Source of the DNA: Comamonas odontotermitis
GTDB taxonomy: Bacteria > Pseudomonadota > Gammaproteobacteria > Burkholderiales > Burkholderiaceae_C
DNA: 64,000 nt
Reading direction: 5' to 3'
NCBI RefSeq assembly: GCF_020080045.1
Contig: NZ_CP083451.1
Span: 62,001-126,000, forward strand
Of the stretch, positions 18,255 to 27,268 are shown one piece after another. Both the position numbers and the translations under genes were made by a program. How positions within the stretch are numbered: the stretch's first letter is position 1; every line of letters starts with the position of its first letter. The notes beneath the pieces are model-generated. The model saw only the letters and a program-made list of their open reading frames with translations. It did not search any database and was not told where the DNA came from.

Positions 18255-19772
18255 TCAGCGGCTGCTGGGGAAACTGAACACCGCGCCTTCGCGCACACCT
18301 GCCGAGGGCCAGCGCTGGGTGATCGTCTTGCGCTTGGTGTAAAAGCGCACGGCATCGGGGCCGTAGGCGTGCAGATCGCCGAACAGGCTGCGCTTCCAGC
18401 CACCGAAGGAATGGTAGGCCACGGGCACTGGCAGGGGCACGTTCACGCCCACCATGCCAACCTGGATGTGGTCGGTGAAGTAGCGCGCAGCCTCGCCATC
18501 GCGGGTGAAGATGCAGGTGCCGTTGCCGTATTCGTGGTCGTCGATGAGCTGCATTGCTTCCTGCAGCGTCTTCACGCGCACGATGCCGAGCACGGGGCCA
18601 AAAATTTCCTCCTGGTAGATCTTCATGCCGGGCTTGACGCCATCAAACAGGCAGGGGCCGAGGAAGTAGCCTTCTTCGTGGCCCGCCACCTTGAGCGTGC
18701 GGCCGTCGATCAGCAGTTGCGCGCCCTCGGCAACACCGCTGTCTACATACGCCTTCACCTTCTCGAAATGCGGTTTGGTGACCAGCGGGCCCATGTCGTT
18801 GGCGTTGTCGGTGCCTGGGCCGACCTTCATCTTGGCGATTTCGGTCTTGAGGCCGGCAATCATCTTTTCGGCGACCTCGTCGCCCACACAGACGATCAGC
18901 GGCACCGCCATGCAGCGCTCGCCGCAGGAGCCATAGGCAGCACCCATCATGGCGTTCACCGCGTTGGCGACATCGGCATCGGGCATGACCACGGCGTGGT
19001 TCTTGGCGCCACCCAGGGCCTGCACGCGCTTGCCGCTCTTGCAGCCTTCGCCATAGATGTATTCGGCAATCGGGGTCGATCCGACAAAGCTCACGGCCTT
19101 GACGCGCGGGTCGTGCAGCAGCGTGTCCACCGCTTCCTTGTCGCCGTTGACCACGTTCAGCACGCCGGGCGGCAGGCCCGCTTCCAGCGCCAGCTGGGCA
19201 ATGAACAGGGCGCTGGTGGGGTCGCGCTCGGAGGGCTTCAGGACAAAGCTGTTGCCGCAGGCCACGGCCATGGGCCACATCCACAGCGGCACCATGGCTG
19301 GAAAGTTGAATGGCGTGATGCCTGCCGTGACGCCCAGCGCCTGAAACTCGCTCCAGCTGTCGATATTGGGGCCCACGTTGCGGCTGTGTTCGCCCTTGAG
19401 CAGCTCAGGCGCGTAGCTGGCAAATTCCACGTTCTCGATACCGCGCTGCAGCTCGCCATGTGCGTCGGCCAGCACCTTGCCGTGTTCGGCGGTGATCATG
19501 GCGGCAATCTTGTCGGCGTTTTCTTCCAGCAGCACCTTGAGCTTGCTCATCACACGTGCGCGCTTGAGCGGCGGCGTATTGCGCCACGCAGGGAAAGCCT
19601 TTTCGCCCGAGGCGATGGCCGCTTCCACCGTGGCCTTGCTGGCCAGCTCGACGCTCACAGTCGACTGTCCAGTGGCGGGGTTGAACACGGGCTGGGTGCG
19701 GCCGCCATCGTGCACGATCTTGCCGTCGATCAAGTGGCCAACGGTGGCGGTCACATTCTTGTCGTGGTTCAT
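18255..19772 (-). CDS. mmsA: CoA-acylating (methyl)malonate-semialdehyde dehydrogenase
   Basis: A 505-residue aldehyde dehydrogenase of the MmsA type. It turns malonate semialdehyde or methylmalonate semialdehyde plus CoA into acetyl- or propionyl-CoA with NAD. Family marks are FNFPAMVPLWMWP, the nucleotide-binding FVGSTPIAEYIY, and the catalytic Cys in GSCGERCMAVPL. The ATG at 19772 begins MNHDKNVTATVG; a TTG seven codons earlier is not needed. The omega-aminotransferase gene lies upstream on the same strand. The pair fits degradation of beta-alanine: transamination to malonate semialdehyde, then oxidation to acetyl-CoA. Valine catabolism is an alternative role, but no other valine gene is nearby. 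Confidence 0.92.
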   Translation of the reverse strand: MNHDKNVTATVGHLIDGKIVHDGGRTQPVFNPATGQSTVSVELASKATVEAAIASGEKAFPAWRNTPPLKRARVMSKLKVLLEENADKIAAMITAEHGKVLADAHGELQRGIENVEFASYAPELLKGEHSRNVGPNIDSWSEFQALGVTAGITPFNFPAMVPLWMWPMAVACGNSFVLKPSERDPTSALFIAQLALEAGLPPGVLNVVNGDKEAVDTLLHDPRVKAVSFVGSTPIAEYIYGEGCKSGKRVQALGGAKNHAVVMPDADVANAVNAMMGAAYGSCGERCMAVPLIVCVGDEVAEKMIAGLKTEIAKMKVGPGTDNANDMGPLVTKPHFEKVKAYVDSGVAEGAQLLIDGRTLKVAGHEEGYFLGPCLFDGVKPGMKIYQEEIFGPVLGIVRVKTLQEAMQLIDDHEYGNGTCIFTRDGEAARYFTDHIQVGMVGVNVPLPVPVAYHSFGGWKRSLFGDLHAYGPDAVRFYTKRKTITQRWPSAGVREGAVFSFPSSR

Positions 19773-19807
19773 CACAATCTCTCTTGGATTCAAATCAAAA
19801 ACGGCGC

Positions 19808-19853
19808 CAGCGCCCTACACAAGAGCGCCAGCAGCTATTGGTTTTATAGTAAT
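19808..19853 (-). repeat. Dispersed stem-loop repeat copy, minus orientation
   Basis: Read on the minus strand it shows CCAATAGCTGCTGGCGCTC, matching the repeat core at 6808 and 35752. It fills the gap between the aminotransferase stop and the mmsA start. Confidence 0.55.
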
Positions 19854-21215
19854 TTAGTTCACTTCCGCCAGCGCATCGCCCAGGGCGTTGATCAGGCGGT
19901 CGATTTCGGCCTTTTCGCTGATGAAGGGTGGCGCCAGCTGGATGGTGTCGCCGCCATAGCGCACGTAGAAGCCTTTTTCCCAGCACTTCATCGCGATCTC
20001 ATAAGGGCGCTTGGCAGGCTCGCCTGGCACCGGCGCAATGGTAAAGCCCGCTGCCAGCCCATAGTTGCGGATGTCGACGATGTGCTTGGCACCCTTCAAG
20101 CTGTGCACGGCATTCTCGAAGTAAGGCGCCAGCGCCTTCACGCGGCCGGGCATGTCTTCCTTCTCCAGAATGTCCATCACCGCCACGCCCGCTGCGCAGG
20201 CCACAGGGTGGGCCGAGTAGGTGTAGCCGTGGGCAAACTCCAGCATGTATTCCGGCCCGCCAGCGGCCATGAAGGTGTCGTAGATTTCCTTGGTGACCAC
20301 GCAGCCACCCAGCGGTTGCGCGCCGTTGGTCACCTGCTTGGCAAAGTTCAGGATATCGGGCACCACGCCAAAGGCTTCCGAACCCGTCCAGGCGCCGCAG
20401 CGGCCAAAACCGGTGATGACTTCATCAAAAATCAGCAGGATGTTGTTCTGCGTGCAGATCTCGCGGATACGCTCCAGATAGCCCTTGGGCGGAATCACCA
20501 CGCCTGCCGAGCCGGAGAAGGGCTCGACGATCACGGCTGCGATGTTGCTCGCGTCGTGCAGGGCGATGACGTCGAGCAGCTTGTCGGCCAGCGCGCGGCC
20601 ACCGTCTTCAGCCATGCCCTTCTGGAAGGTGCCTGCGGGTGGCTGGGTGTGGGGCAGATGGTCTGCCGCAATGCCCTGACCAAACATCTTGCGGTTGCCG
20701 CCGATACCGCCCACCGAGATGCCGCCGTAGTTGACGCCGTGGTAGCCCTTTTCGCGGCCGATCAGCACCGTCTTGCTGGCCTGCCCCTTGAGGCGCCAGT
20801 ATGCGCGCACCATTTTCAGCGAGGTGTCGGCAGCTTCCGAGCCCGAGCCGGTGAAGAACACGTGATCCAGCCCGGCGGGCGTGTGTTCCTTGATCTTGTT
20901 GGCCAGTGCGAACGAGGCAGGATGGCCGAACTGGAAGGCGGGGGCGTAATCAAGCTGCAGCGCAGCCTTGCCGATGGCTTCTGCCACTTCCTTGCGGCCA
21001 TGGCCAATGCCCGAACACCACAGGCCCGACAGCCCGTCAAAAATCTTGCGGCCTTCACCATCGGTGTAGTAGGCACCCTGGCCGCCCACGATCATGCGCG
21101 GCTTGGCCTTGAAGTTGCGGTTGCCGGTGAACGGCATCCAATGCGCCTCCAGCCAGGCGGCGTCGGTGCGCAGCGCGGCGCCTGCGGTCTTTTCGTCGAT
21201 CTGCACAAAGCTCAT
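19854..21215 (-). CDS. Class III omega-amino acid:pyruvate aminotransferase
   Basis: A 453-residue PLP enzyme of aminotransferase class III, like beta-alanine:pyruvate transaminases. It moves the terminal amino group of beta-alanine or similar omega-amino acids to pyruvate. The PLP lysine is in NFAKQVTNGAQPLGG, and the cofactor-binding Asp in LLIFDEVITGFGR. SGSEAADTSLKM and the start MPFTGNRNFK are typical of the omega-amino acid branch. An AAGGAG lies seven bases before the ATG. It precedes mmsA in what looks like a two-gene beta-alanine operon. Exact substrate range is inferred from the family and neighbour. Confidence 0.9.
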   Translation of the reverse strand: MSFVQIDEKTAGAALRTDAAWLEAHWMPFTGNRNFKAKPRMIVGGQGAYYTDGEGRKIFDGLSGLWCSGIGHGRKEVAEAIGKAALQLDYAPAFQFGHPASFALANKIKEHTPAGLDHVFFTGSGSEAADTSLKMVRAYWRLKGQASKTVLIGREKGYHGVNYGGISVGGIGGNRKMFGQGIAADHLPHTQPPAGTFQKGMAEDGGRALADKLLDVIALHDASNIAAVIVEPFSGSAGVVIPPKGYLERIREICTQNNILLIFDEVITGFGRCGAWTGSEAFGVVPDILNFAKQVTNGAQPLGGCVVTKEIYDTFMAAGGPEYMLEFAHGYTYSAHPVACAAGVAVMDILEKEDMPGRVKALAPYFENAVHSLKGAKHIVDIRNYGLAAGFTIAPVPGEPAKRPYEIAMKCWEKGFYVRYGGDTIQLAPPFISEKAEIDRLINALGDALAEVN

Positions 21216-21527
21216 GGGTTTCTCCTTGGAACGGCGGCGTCCTGTGTTTTCCAGTGTGGATGTGGCATTGTGGGCCGGTTTTTTTCTTATTCAAATATTG
21301 ACATATCAAAGCTCACTTGCGGTTTTTTGCAAGTAAAAAAGGTGGCAAAACCGGCGAAAACGCCCCAGGGAGCCGCAGGCATGCGGCACCACTCGCACGT
21401 TTTTCAGCTATCAATAATGCAGCTATTAGTGTGCATGCAGAAAGCGCCAAAGCATTGTTTTATGCTTCATCACGGCGTCACACGGCAAGGCTAAGGTGGC
21501 GGCTTTGCTGCCACCGATAAAACCGAC

Positions 21528-23135
21528 ATGTCCTCCCACGATCCATCCGCCCGCCGCCGCTTTCTGCTCTCGTCCACCGCCATGGCAGGCACCAGCTTGC
21601 TGCCGGGCATTCTGCGCGCGCAGACGGCGCCTGCTGCCATTACACAGGATGCCGCACGGCCCCTGCTGCTGTCAGGCCTGCAAAGCGGCGATGTGCTGGC
21701 CAACAGCGCCATCGTCTGGGCCCGCGCCAGCCGCGAGGCGCGCATGCGGGTGGAATGGTCCACCACCAGCAGCTTTGCCCAGAGCACCCTGGTGCGCGGC
21801 CCCGACCTGCTGCCCGATACCGACGGCACCGGCCGCGTCGATCTGCAGGGCCTGCCCGCCGGGCAGGACATCTTCTACCGCGTGGTGCTCGATGACCTGG
21901 CAAGCAGCAACACCCGCGCACCTGCCGTGCAGGGGCATTTCCGCACGCCGCTCGCAAGCCAGGGTCCGGCCACGCGCCCTTTCCGTCTGGTGTGGAGCGG
22001 CGATACGGTGGGCCAGGGCTACGGCATCAATGAAGGCATTGGCGGAATGCGCATCTATGACGAAATGCGCAAGACCAACCCCGATGTCTTTCTGCACAGC
22101 GGCGACACCATCTACGCCGACGGCCCCATCTCCGAGACCGTCGCCCTGCCCGATGGCAGCACCTGGAAGAACCTGGTGACGCCCCAGGTGGCCAAGGTGG
22201 CCGAAACGCTCGACGAGTACCGGGGCCGTTACCGCTACAACCTGATGGACCGCAACGTGCGTGCGCTGGGCAGCGAGGTCGCACAGATCTGGCAGTGGGA
22301 TGACCACGAGGTCACCAATAACTATTCGGACAGCAAGAGCGTTGCGAACGACAAGCGCTACACCGAAAAGAACGTGCACCTGCTCACCGCCCGGGGCCGC
22401 CGCGCCTTCATGGAATACGCCCCCATGCGCCCCTTCGGCGCCGCCGAGCAGCAGCGCGTATACCGCCACCTGCCCCAAGGCCCGCTGGCCGACCTCTTTG
22501 TGCTGGACATGCGCACCTACCGTGGCCCCAACACCCACAACCTGCAGACGGTGGAAAGCGCGGAGACCGACTTCCTCGGCCGGCCCCAGCTCGACTGGCT
22601 GCTGGCGGGCCTCAAGGCCAGCACCGCCACCTGGAAGCTGATTGCCGCCGATATGCCGATCGGCCTGTTCGTGCCCGATGGCAAGGACGCCGAAGGACGC
22701 GACCAGTGGGAGGCGATTGCCAACGGCGAGCACGGCGTGCCCAAGGGGCGCGAGCTGGAGATGGCGCGCCTCTTGAAGGGCATCAAGGACGCAGGCATTC
22801 ACAACGTGGTGTGGCTCACGGCCGATGTGCACTACACCGCCGCCCACCACTACAGCCCCGAGCGCGCGCAGTTCAAGGATTTTGCGCCGTTCTGGGAGTT
22901 CGTCTCCGGCCCCCTCAATGCAGGCGGCTTTGGGCCAAACGAGGTGGACAAGACCTTCGGCCTTGATGTCGTCTTCCACAAGGCACCGCCCAAGGCCAAC
23001 TCGGCCCCGAGCGAGGGCTTCCAGTTCTTCGGCCAGCTCGATATCGACCACAAAAGCCGTGCGCTCACCGTGGTGCTCAAGGATTTGAACGGTGCCTCGC
23101 TCTATACCAAGACGCTGGAGCCGCAGCAGGCCTGA
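21528..23135 (+). CDS. phoD: PhoD-family alkaline phosphatase, Tat-exported
   Basis: A 535-residue metallophosphatase of the PhoD type, which releases phosphate from phosphate diesters and monoesters outside the cytoplasm. A twin-arginine signal (ARRRFLLSS and a hydrophobic stretch, residues about 8-30) shows Tat export. The N-terminal PhoD domain includes FRLVWSGDT. Metal-ligand motifs are HSGDTIYADGP, WQWDDHEVTNNY and, near the C-terminus, WLTADVHYTAAHHY. The 311-bp gap upstream contains only AT-rich sequence and a diverged dispersed repeat near 21410. A terminator follows, so the gene is probably monocistronic. No Pho box was recognised. Confidence 0.9.
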   Translation: MSSHDPSARRRFLLSSTAMAGTSLLPGILRAQTAPAAITQDAARPLLLSGLQSGDVLANSAIVWARASREARMRVEWSTTSSFAQSTLVRGPDLLPDTDGTGRVDLQGLPAGQDIFYRVVLDDLASSNTRAPAVQGHFRTPLASQGPATRPFRLVWSGDTVGQGYGINEGIGGMRIYDEMRKTNPDVFLHSGDTIYADGPISETVALPDGSTWKNLVTPQVAKVAETLDEYRGRYRYNLMDRNVRALGSEVAQIWQWDDHEVTNNYSDSKSVANDKRYTEKNVHLLTARGRRAFMEYAPMRPFGAAEQQRVYRHLPQGPLADLFVLDMRTYRGPNTHNLQTVESAETDFLGRPQLDWLLAGLKASTATWKLIAADMPIGLFVPDGKDAEGRDQWEAIANGEHGVPKGRELEMARLLKGIKDAGIHNVVWLTADVHYTAAHHYSPERAQFKDFAPFWEFVSGPLNAGGFGPNEVDKTFGLDVVFHKAPPKANSAPSEGFQFFGQLDIDHKSRALTVVLKDLNGASLYTKTLEPQQA

Positions 23136-23169
23136 GCGCCGCCCGCCCGCCACCGACACGCCTTTCAGG

Positions 23170-23210
23170 AAAGCCGCAGATGCCTCGGGCGCTGCGGCTT
23201 TTCCTTTTAC
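23170..23210 (+). terminator. phoD terminator
   Basis: The stem AAAGCCGCAG with CTGCGGCTTT and a 12-base loop, then TTCCTTTT. A good rho-independent terminator 35 bp after the phoD stop. Confidence 0.85.
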
Positions 23211-23330
23211 GCCGCCGTCACCACAGGCACAACTTGCACGACTGGCGCCAGCACGCCAGTCGCTCAAACGACAAGCGCCGCGCCTGACCGTCTCTATTCT
23301 CGTCAGCATCCCCGCACAGGAGACAAGTCC

Positions 23331-24812
23331 ATGGCAACTGCACAGCACACATCCGAGCATGTGGATGTGCTCATCATCGGCGCAGGCGTTTCGGGCATCG
23401 GCTCGGCCTACCACCTGAAGGAACAGCACCCCGGGCGCAGCTTTGCCGTGCTCGAGCGCAACCCCGGCCATGGCGGCACCTGGTGGACGCACCGCTACCC
23501 GGGCGCACGCTCGGACAGCGACCTCTTCACCTATGGCTACCGCTTCAAGCCCTGGCGCGGCACGGCCATCGCCACCGCTGATGAGATCCGAAAGTACTTG
23601 ACCGATGTCATCGAAGAAAACCAGCTGGCGCCCTATATCCGCTACCGGCACCAGATGACGGCCGCCAGCTGGTCCGCGCAGGAGCAGCAGTGGACGGTGA
23701 CGGTGCGGCTGCTGGACAGCGGCGCCGAAAAAACCATCACCACCCGGTTCCTCTGGCTGTGCCAGGGCTATTACGACCATGAAAAGCCTTTCACCCCGCA
23801 CTGGCCGGGGCTGGAGAACTTCCAGGGCCGGATCGTGCACCCGCAGCTGTGGCCGCAGGACCTGGACTACCATGGCAAGCGCGTCGTGGTGATCGGCTCG
23901 GGGGCGACGGCGGCCACGCTGATTCCAGCCATGGCGCCCGATGCAGGCCATGTCACCATGCTGCAGCGCACACCGACCTTCTTCCTCTCGCGCCCGCGCA
24001 GCCACCCGCTGGAGGCGCCGCTGCGCGAGCTGGATCTCCCCGACGAGTGGGTGCACGAGATCCTGCGCCGCGCCCACATCTCCCAATCGACCAAGTTTGC
24101 GCACATGGGCAAGGAAGACCCCGAAGCCCTGCGCAAGCGCCTGCTCGACGACATCCGCGCACGCCTGCCCGACGGCTTTGATGTGGAAAAGCATTTCAAC
24201 CCGGCCTACCGCCCCTGGCAGCAGCGCATCGCCGTGGTGCCCGACGGCGACATGTTCGACGCCATCAACACCGGCAAGGCCTCGGTGGTGACCGATGGCA
24301 TCGAGAATTTCGACGCCCGGGGCATCGTGCTCACTTCGGGCGAGCGGCTCGATGCCGACATCGTCGTCAGCGCCACGGGCTTCAACCTCAAGCTGTTTGA
24401 CGATGTGCCTTTCACCGTCGACGGCGAGCGCGTCGATTTCAGCCAGCGCGTGCCGTACCGGGGCGTCATGATCAATGGCCTGCCCAACATGGCCTACGTA
24501 ATGGGCTACTTCCGCTTTGGCTGGACCTTGCGGGTCGAGCTGGTGAGCGACTGGGTATGCCGCATGCTCGCGCACCTCGACCGGACGGGCAAGCGCTCGG
24601 TCACCGCCACCCTGCGCCCGCAGGATGCGGACATGGCGCTGCAGCCCTGGTGCGATGCCAGCAACTTCAACCCCGGCTACATCACCCGCTCGCAGCATCT
24701 GATGCACCGCAGCGGAGACCGCGAGCCCTGGACGCACCTGCACGACTATGACCAGGACCGCGACACCCTGCCCCAGGTCAGCCTGCAGGAAGACGTGCTC
24801 GTCTACCGCTGA
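23331..24812 (+). CDS. Flavin-containing monooxygenase, Baeyer-Villiger type
   Basis: A 493-residue FAD- and NADPH-dependent monooxygenase. The FAD-binding Rossmann motif LIIGAGVSGIGSAYHL is at residues about 14-29. The second dinucleotide motif VVVIGSGATAATLIP is around 185. Between them FQGRIVHPQLWP fits the F-x-G-x-x-x-H-P-x-x-W signature of the Baeyer-Villiger and flavin monooxygenase group. Such enzymes turn ketones into esters or oxidise soft heteroatoms. A GGAG lies nine bases before the ATG. The next gene is an HSL-type esterase, a common partner that hydrolyses the ester product, which favours a ketone-degrading role. Substrate unknown. Confidence 0.87.
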   Translation: MATAQHTSEHVDVLIIGAGVSGIGSAYHLKEQHPGRSFAVLERNPGHGGTWWTHRYPGARSDSDLFTYGYRFKPWRGTAIATADEIRKYLTDVIEENQLAPYIRYRHQMTAASWSAQEQQWTVTVRLLDSGAEKTITTRFLWLCQGYYDHEKPFTPHWPGLENFQGRIVHPQLWPQDLDYHGKRVVVIGSGATAATLIPAMAPDAGHVTMLQRTPTFFLSRPRSHPLEAPLRELDLPDEWVHEILRRAHISQSTKFAHMGKEDPEALRKRLLDDIRARLPDGFDVEKHFNPAYRPWQQRIAVVPDGDMFDAINTGKASVVTDGIENFDARGIVLTSGERLDADIVVSATGFNLKLFDDVPFTVDGERVDFSQRVPYRGVMINGLPNMAYVMGYFRFGWTLRVELVSDWVCRMLAHLDRTGKRSVTATLRPQDADMALQPWCDASNFNPGYITRSQHLMHRSGDREPWTHLHDYDQDRDTLPQVSLQEDVLVYR

Positions 24813-24855
24813 GCCCCCGCGCTCCCCCTCCACCGCCGACAAGGACACCCCAGCC

Positions 24856-25794
24856 ATGCCCCTCGAACCCGGAATTGCCGCCATCGTGCAGATGGTCAAG
24901 GACGCCAATGCCAAACCCCGGTGGGAAGGCACGCCGCAGGAAGGCCGCGACAGCTACCTCGCCTTCACCCATGGCACCCGCACGCCCGAGCAGACCGTGC
25001 CCGTCTCCCGGGTGGAGGACATCCACATCCCCGGGCCAGCGGGTATCCTGAAGGCCCGCATCTACCGCCCCAGAGGCACCGGGCCTTTTCCGACCATTGC
25101 GTACTTTCACGGTGGCGGCTGGGTGATTGGCGATCTGGACACGCACGACAACATCTGCCGCTCGCTGTGCAAGGGCAGCGCTGCCGTGGTCGTCTCGGTG
25201 GACTACCGCCTGGCGCCGGAGCACCCCTTTCCCGCAGCGGTGGAAGATGCCGTGACCGCCACGCGGTGGATACAGGCCCAGACTGCTGGCCTGGGCGGCA
25301 ACCGTGCCGTGGGCATTGCGGGCGACAGTGCAGGCGGCAACCTCGCAGCCGCCGTCTGCCAGTTGTTGCGCGGCACAGCGCCCGCCCTGCAGGCCCAGTT
25401 CCTGATCTACCCGGCGCTCGACCATCTGCAGGCAGGCCACCGCTCCATCGACGAGAACGGCACCGGCTACCTGCTCGAAAAACGCAGCATGGAATGGTTC
25501 TACGGCCACTATGCCGGGGACGGCACCAGCAGCGACGATGCGCGCCTGTTTCCGCTGCAGGCAAGAGATCTGTCAGGCCTGCCGCCTGCCCTGATCGTGA
25601 CTGCCGAATACGACCCGCTGCGCGACGAGGGCGAAGCCTACGGCCGTGCCCTGCAGGCTGCCGGTGTGCCCGTGGACACGCGGCGCTATGACGGCATGAT
25701 CCATGCATTCTTCGACATGGGCCGCTGGTCGACGGGCGCGCAACAGGCCATCGATGAAAGCACCGCGCAGTTTGGGCGCATGTTGCGGCCCTGA
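24856..25794 (+). CDS. HSL-family alpha/beta hydrolase (esterase)
   Basis: A 312-residue esterase of the hormone-sensitive lipase family. The oxyanion-hole motif is YFHGGGWVIGD, the nucleophile serine is in IAGDSAGGNLAAA, and the C-terminal His of the triad is in GMIHAFFDMG, with the Asp in EYDPLRDEG. The ATG at 24856 follows an AAGGA by ten bases and gives the usual HSL N-terminus; the frame upstream overlaps the monooxygenase gene and is not coding. It lies 43 bp after the monooxygenase, so the two probably act in sequence on a ketone-derived ester. Confidence 0.9.
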   Translation: MPLEPGIAAIVQMVKDANAKPRWEGTPQEGRDSYLAFTHGTRTPEQTVPVSRVEDIHIPGPAGILKARIYRPRGTGPFPTIAYFHGGGWVIGDLDTHDNICRSLCKGSAAVVVSVDYRLAPEHPFPAAVEDAVTATRWIQAQTAGLGGNRAVGIAGDSAGGNLAAAVCQLLRGTAPALQAQFLIYPALDHLQAGHRSIDENGTGYLLEKRSMEWFYGHYAGDGTSSDDARLFPLQARDLSGLPPALIVTAEYDPLRDEGEAYGRALQAAGVPVDTRRYDGMIHAFFDMGRWSTGAQQAIDESTAQFGRMLRP

Positions 25795-25811
25795 GAACGT
25801 AAACACGTTCT
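25794..25811. repeat. Short palindrome resembling the ends of the MITE-like element
   Basis: AGAACGT, four bases AAAC, ACGTTCT, directly at the esterase stop. The outer 13 bases match the terminal repeat of the element at 1060-1325 (GAACGTGTTTACG). It may be a remnant of that element or a small terminator hairpin. Confidence 0.35.
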
Positions 25812-25836
25812 GAGTGAATTCCCAGAAGAAAACCGT

Positions 25837-26238
25837 ATGCCCCCCACTACCGAAACCCTGGTCGACGCCATCGACCACCTGGTGCTCACCGTGCACAGTA
25901 TCCCGCGCAGCATTGCCTTTTACGAGCGGGTTCTGGGCATGAGGGCGAGAGAGTTCAAGCCCGGCCGCCACGCGCTGCACTTTGGCAGGCAAAAGATCAA
26001 CCTGCACGAAGTCGATAAGGTTGTCGACCCGAACGTGAAACATGCCACGCCAGGTTCTGCCGATCTGTGCTTTCTCACCCGCATGCCGCTGGCCGATTTC
26101 ATCGCGCACCTGCAGCGCGAACAGGTTGCCGTCGTGCAGGGGCCGGTGCGTGCCACGGGCGCACAGGCAGTGCTGCAATCCGTCTATTTCTACGACCCCG
26201 ATGAGAACCTGATCGAGGTGTCCAACGAAGTGGACTGA
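25837..26238 (+). CDS. VOC-family (glyoxalase-like) protein
   Basis: A 133-residue protein with the vicinal-oxygen-chelate fold, as in glyoxalase I, dioxygenases and fosfomycin-resistance proteins. The first beta-alpha-beta-beta-beta unit begins DAIDHLVLTV and has FYERVLGM; the second ends VYFYDPDENLIEVS, where the late Glu and the early His are the usual metal ligands. The reaction is unknown. It is separated from the esterase by 42 bp and could be cotranscribed. It converges with the methylglyoxal synthase gene; a link to methylglyoxal detoxification is tempting but not shown. Confidence 0.85.
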   Translation: MPPTTETLVDAIDHLVLTVHSIPRSIAFYERVLGMRAREFKPGRHALHFGRQKINLHEVDKVVDPNVKHATPGSADLCFLTRMPLADFIAHLQREQVAVVQGPVRATGAQAVLQSVYFYDPDENLIEVSNEVD

Positions 26239-26257
26239 AAGCCGCTAACCCGAGAGC

Positions 26258-27124
26258 CTACGCCCGCCTGACGGCGGCATCGCACCAGCGCTGCACCACG
26301 GCGGGCGAGGTCATGCACACCACATCGAGCGTCTTGGTCGTCACCGCACGCTCCAGCAGCTGGATATCGGCCTCATGCTGGCGGGCCACATGCGGGTCTT
26401 CAAAAAAGATGGCGCGCTGGCAGCGGCCTTCCAGCACCAGATCGGCAATCTGCGCGTCGCCCCCCAGCGGGCCGCTGTTGTAGCGATCCACCCAGGGTGT
26501 GCCGGCGGGCCAGCCCTTGCTCCAGGCCATCTCGTTGAGCTTCTGGCCCGTGGTGCCCGTGCCCACGCGGCGGCTGTAGCGCGAGAGCAGTTCGAAATTC
26601 GCCGCCGCAAACTCCAGCATGGCGGGTTTCATCGCATCATGGGCAATCAGCGCCAGGGTCTGCGATGCATAGCTGTGCAGGCTGTCTGCATGGCGGTCAC
26701 GCGGCAGGCCTGCGTGGATGCGCTCCATCTCCACCCAGTCGCGCGCACTCGCCACGGTCGAGATGAAGGGCTTGCCGTGGATCACGCACTGGCGCTTGAG
26801 GGCCAACGCCTCGGGGAAGATGGACGAGGGATCGACCGGATCGGTCAGGTAGATGGCGCCGTCCAGCACCCGGCCTTCGCCGGGCATGCCCACCACTTCG
26901 GCCACCAGCTTCATCAGCCCGCCTTCACGCCCGTAGGGGTAGCGCACCAGGCCTTTGTGGCCCTTGAGCATTTCGGCGGCAGCAATCGCGTCATAGGTGC
27001 GGCCCACGGCGTGAAAGCCGATATTCAGCTCGCGAATGCCCTGCTCGCAAGCGCGCAAAAAGGTGAACAGCGCCGCATCATCGCTGCGGTGGTGCAAACG
27101 GTTGGCAGCAAGGCCCAAAAGCAT
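26258..27124 (-). CDS. mgsA: Methylglyoxal synthase with a second, degenerate MGS domain
   Basis: A 288-residue protein, about twice the length of E. coli MgsA (152 residues). The C-terminal half (about 155-280) has every known active-site element: AHDAMK (His162, Asp163), GTGTTG (188-193), SGPLGGD (Asp223), EDP (Asp243), and His250 and Asp253. It should convert dihydroxyacetone phosphate to methylglyoxal. The N-terminal half (about 1-130) follows the same order of motifs, LGLAANR, AVGRTYD, YGREGGLMKLV and LTDP, but the catalytic His, the first catalytic Asp and the late His are replaced by Asn8, Leu70 and Ile102. It looks like a duplicated domain that lost catalysis. The ATG at 27124 starts at the first beta strand. 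Confidence 0.85.
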   Translation of the reverse strand: MLLGLAANRLHHRSDDAALFTFLRACEQGIRELNIGFHAVGRTYDAIAAAEMLKGHKGLVRYPYGREGGLMKLVAEVVGMPGEGRVLDGAIYLTDPVDPSSIFPEALALKRQCVIHGKPFISTVASARDWVEMERIHAGLPRDRHADSLHSYASQTLALIAHDAMKPAMLEFAAANFELLSRYSRRVGTGTTGQKLNEMAWSKGWPAGTPWVDRYNSGPLGGDAQIADLVLEGRCQRAIFFEDPHVARQHEADIQLLERAVTTKTLDVVCMTSPAVVQRWCDAAVRRA

Positions 27125-27211
27125 GGTCAGTCCCGTGGTGTGGCAAGTGAGGGGAAAGCATAGCGCCAAAACCACGCCAGGGCTGTGACGGCAGCAGCGG
27201 AGACGCCCTTC

Positions 27212-27250
27212 AATACTACTGAATTAATAGCTATATGCGCTTACCTGTAT
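27212..27250 (+). repeat. Diverged dispersed repeat copy
   Basis: AATTAATAGCTATATGCGCTT matches the repeat core with changes, lying between the methylglyoxal synthase and isochorismatase-like genes. (The quoted core is positions about 27223-27243.) No stem is intact. Confidence 0.35.
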
Positions 27251-27268
27251 TGTGCAAAAAGGCATTTT

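Noticed and set aside
25794..25811. AGAACGT-AAAC-ACGTTCT considered as a LexA or similar operator
   Set aside because: It sits right at a stop codon away from promoters and does not fit the LexA consensus; resemblance to the MITE-like ends is the better explanation.
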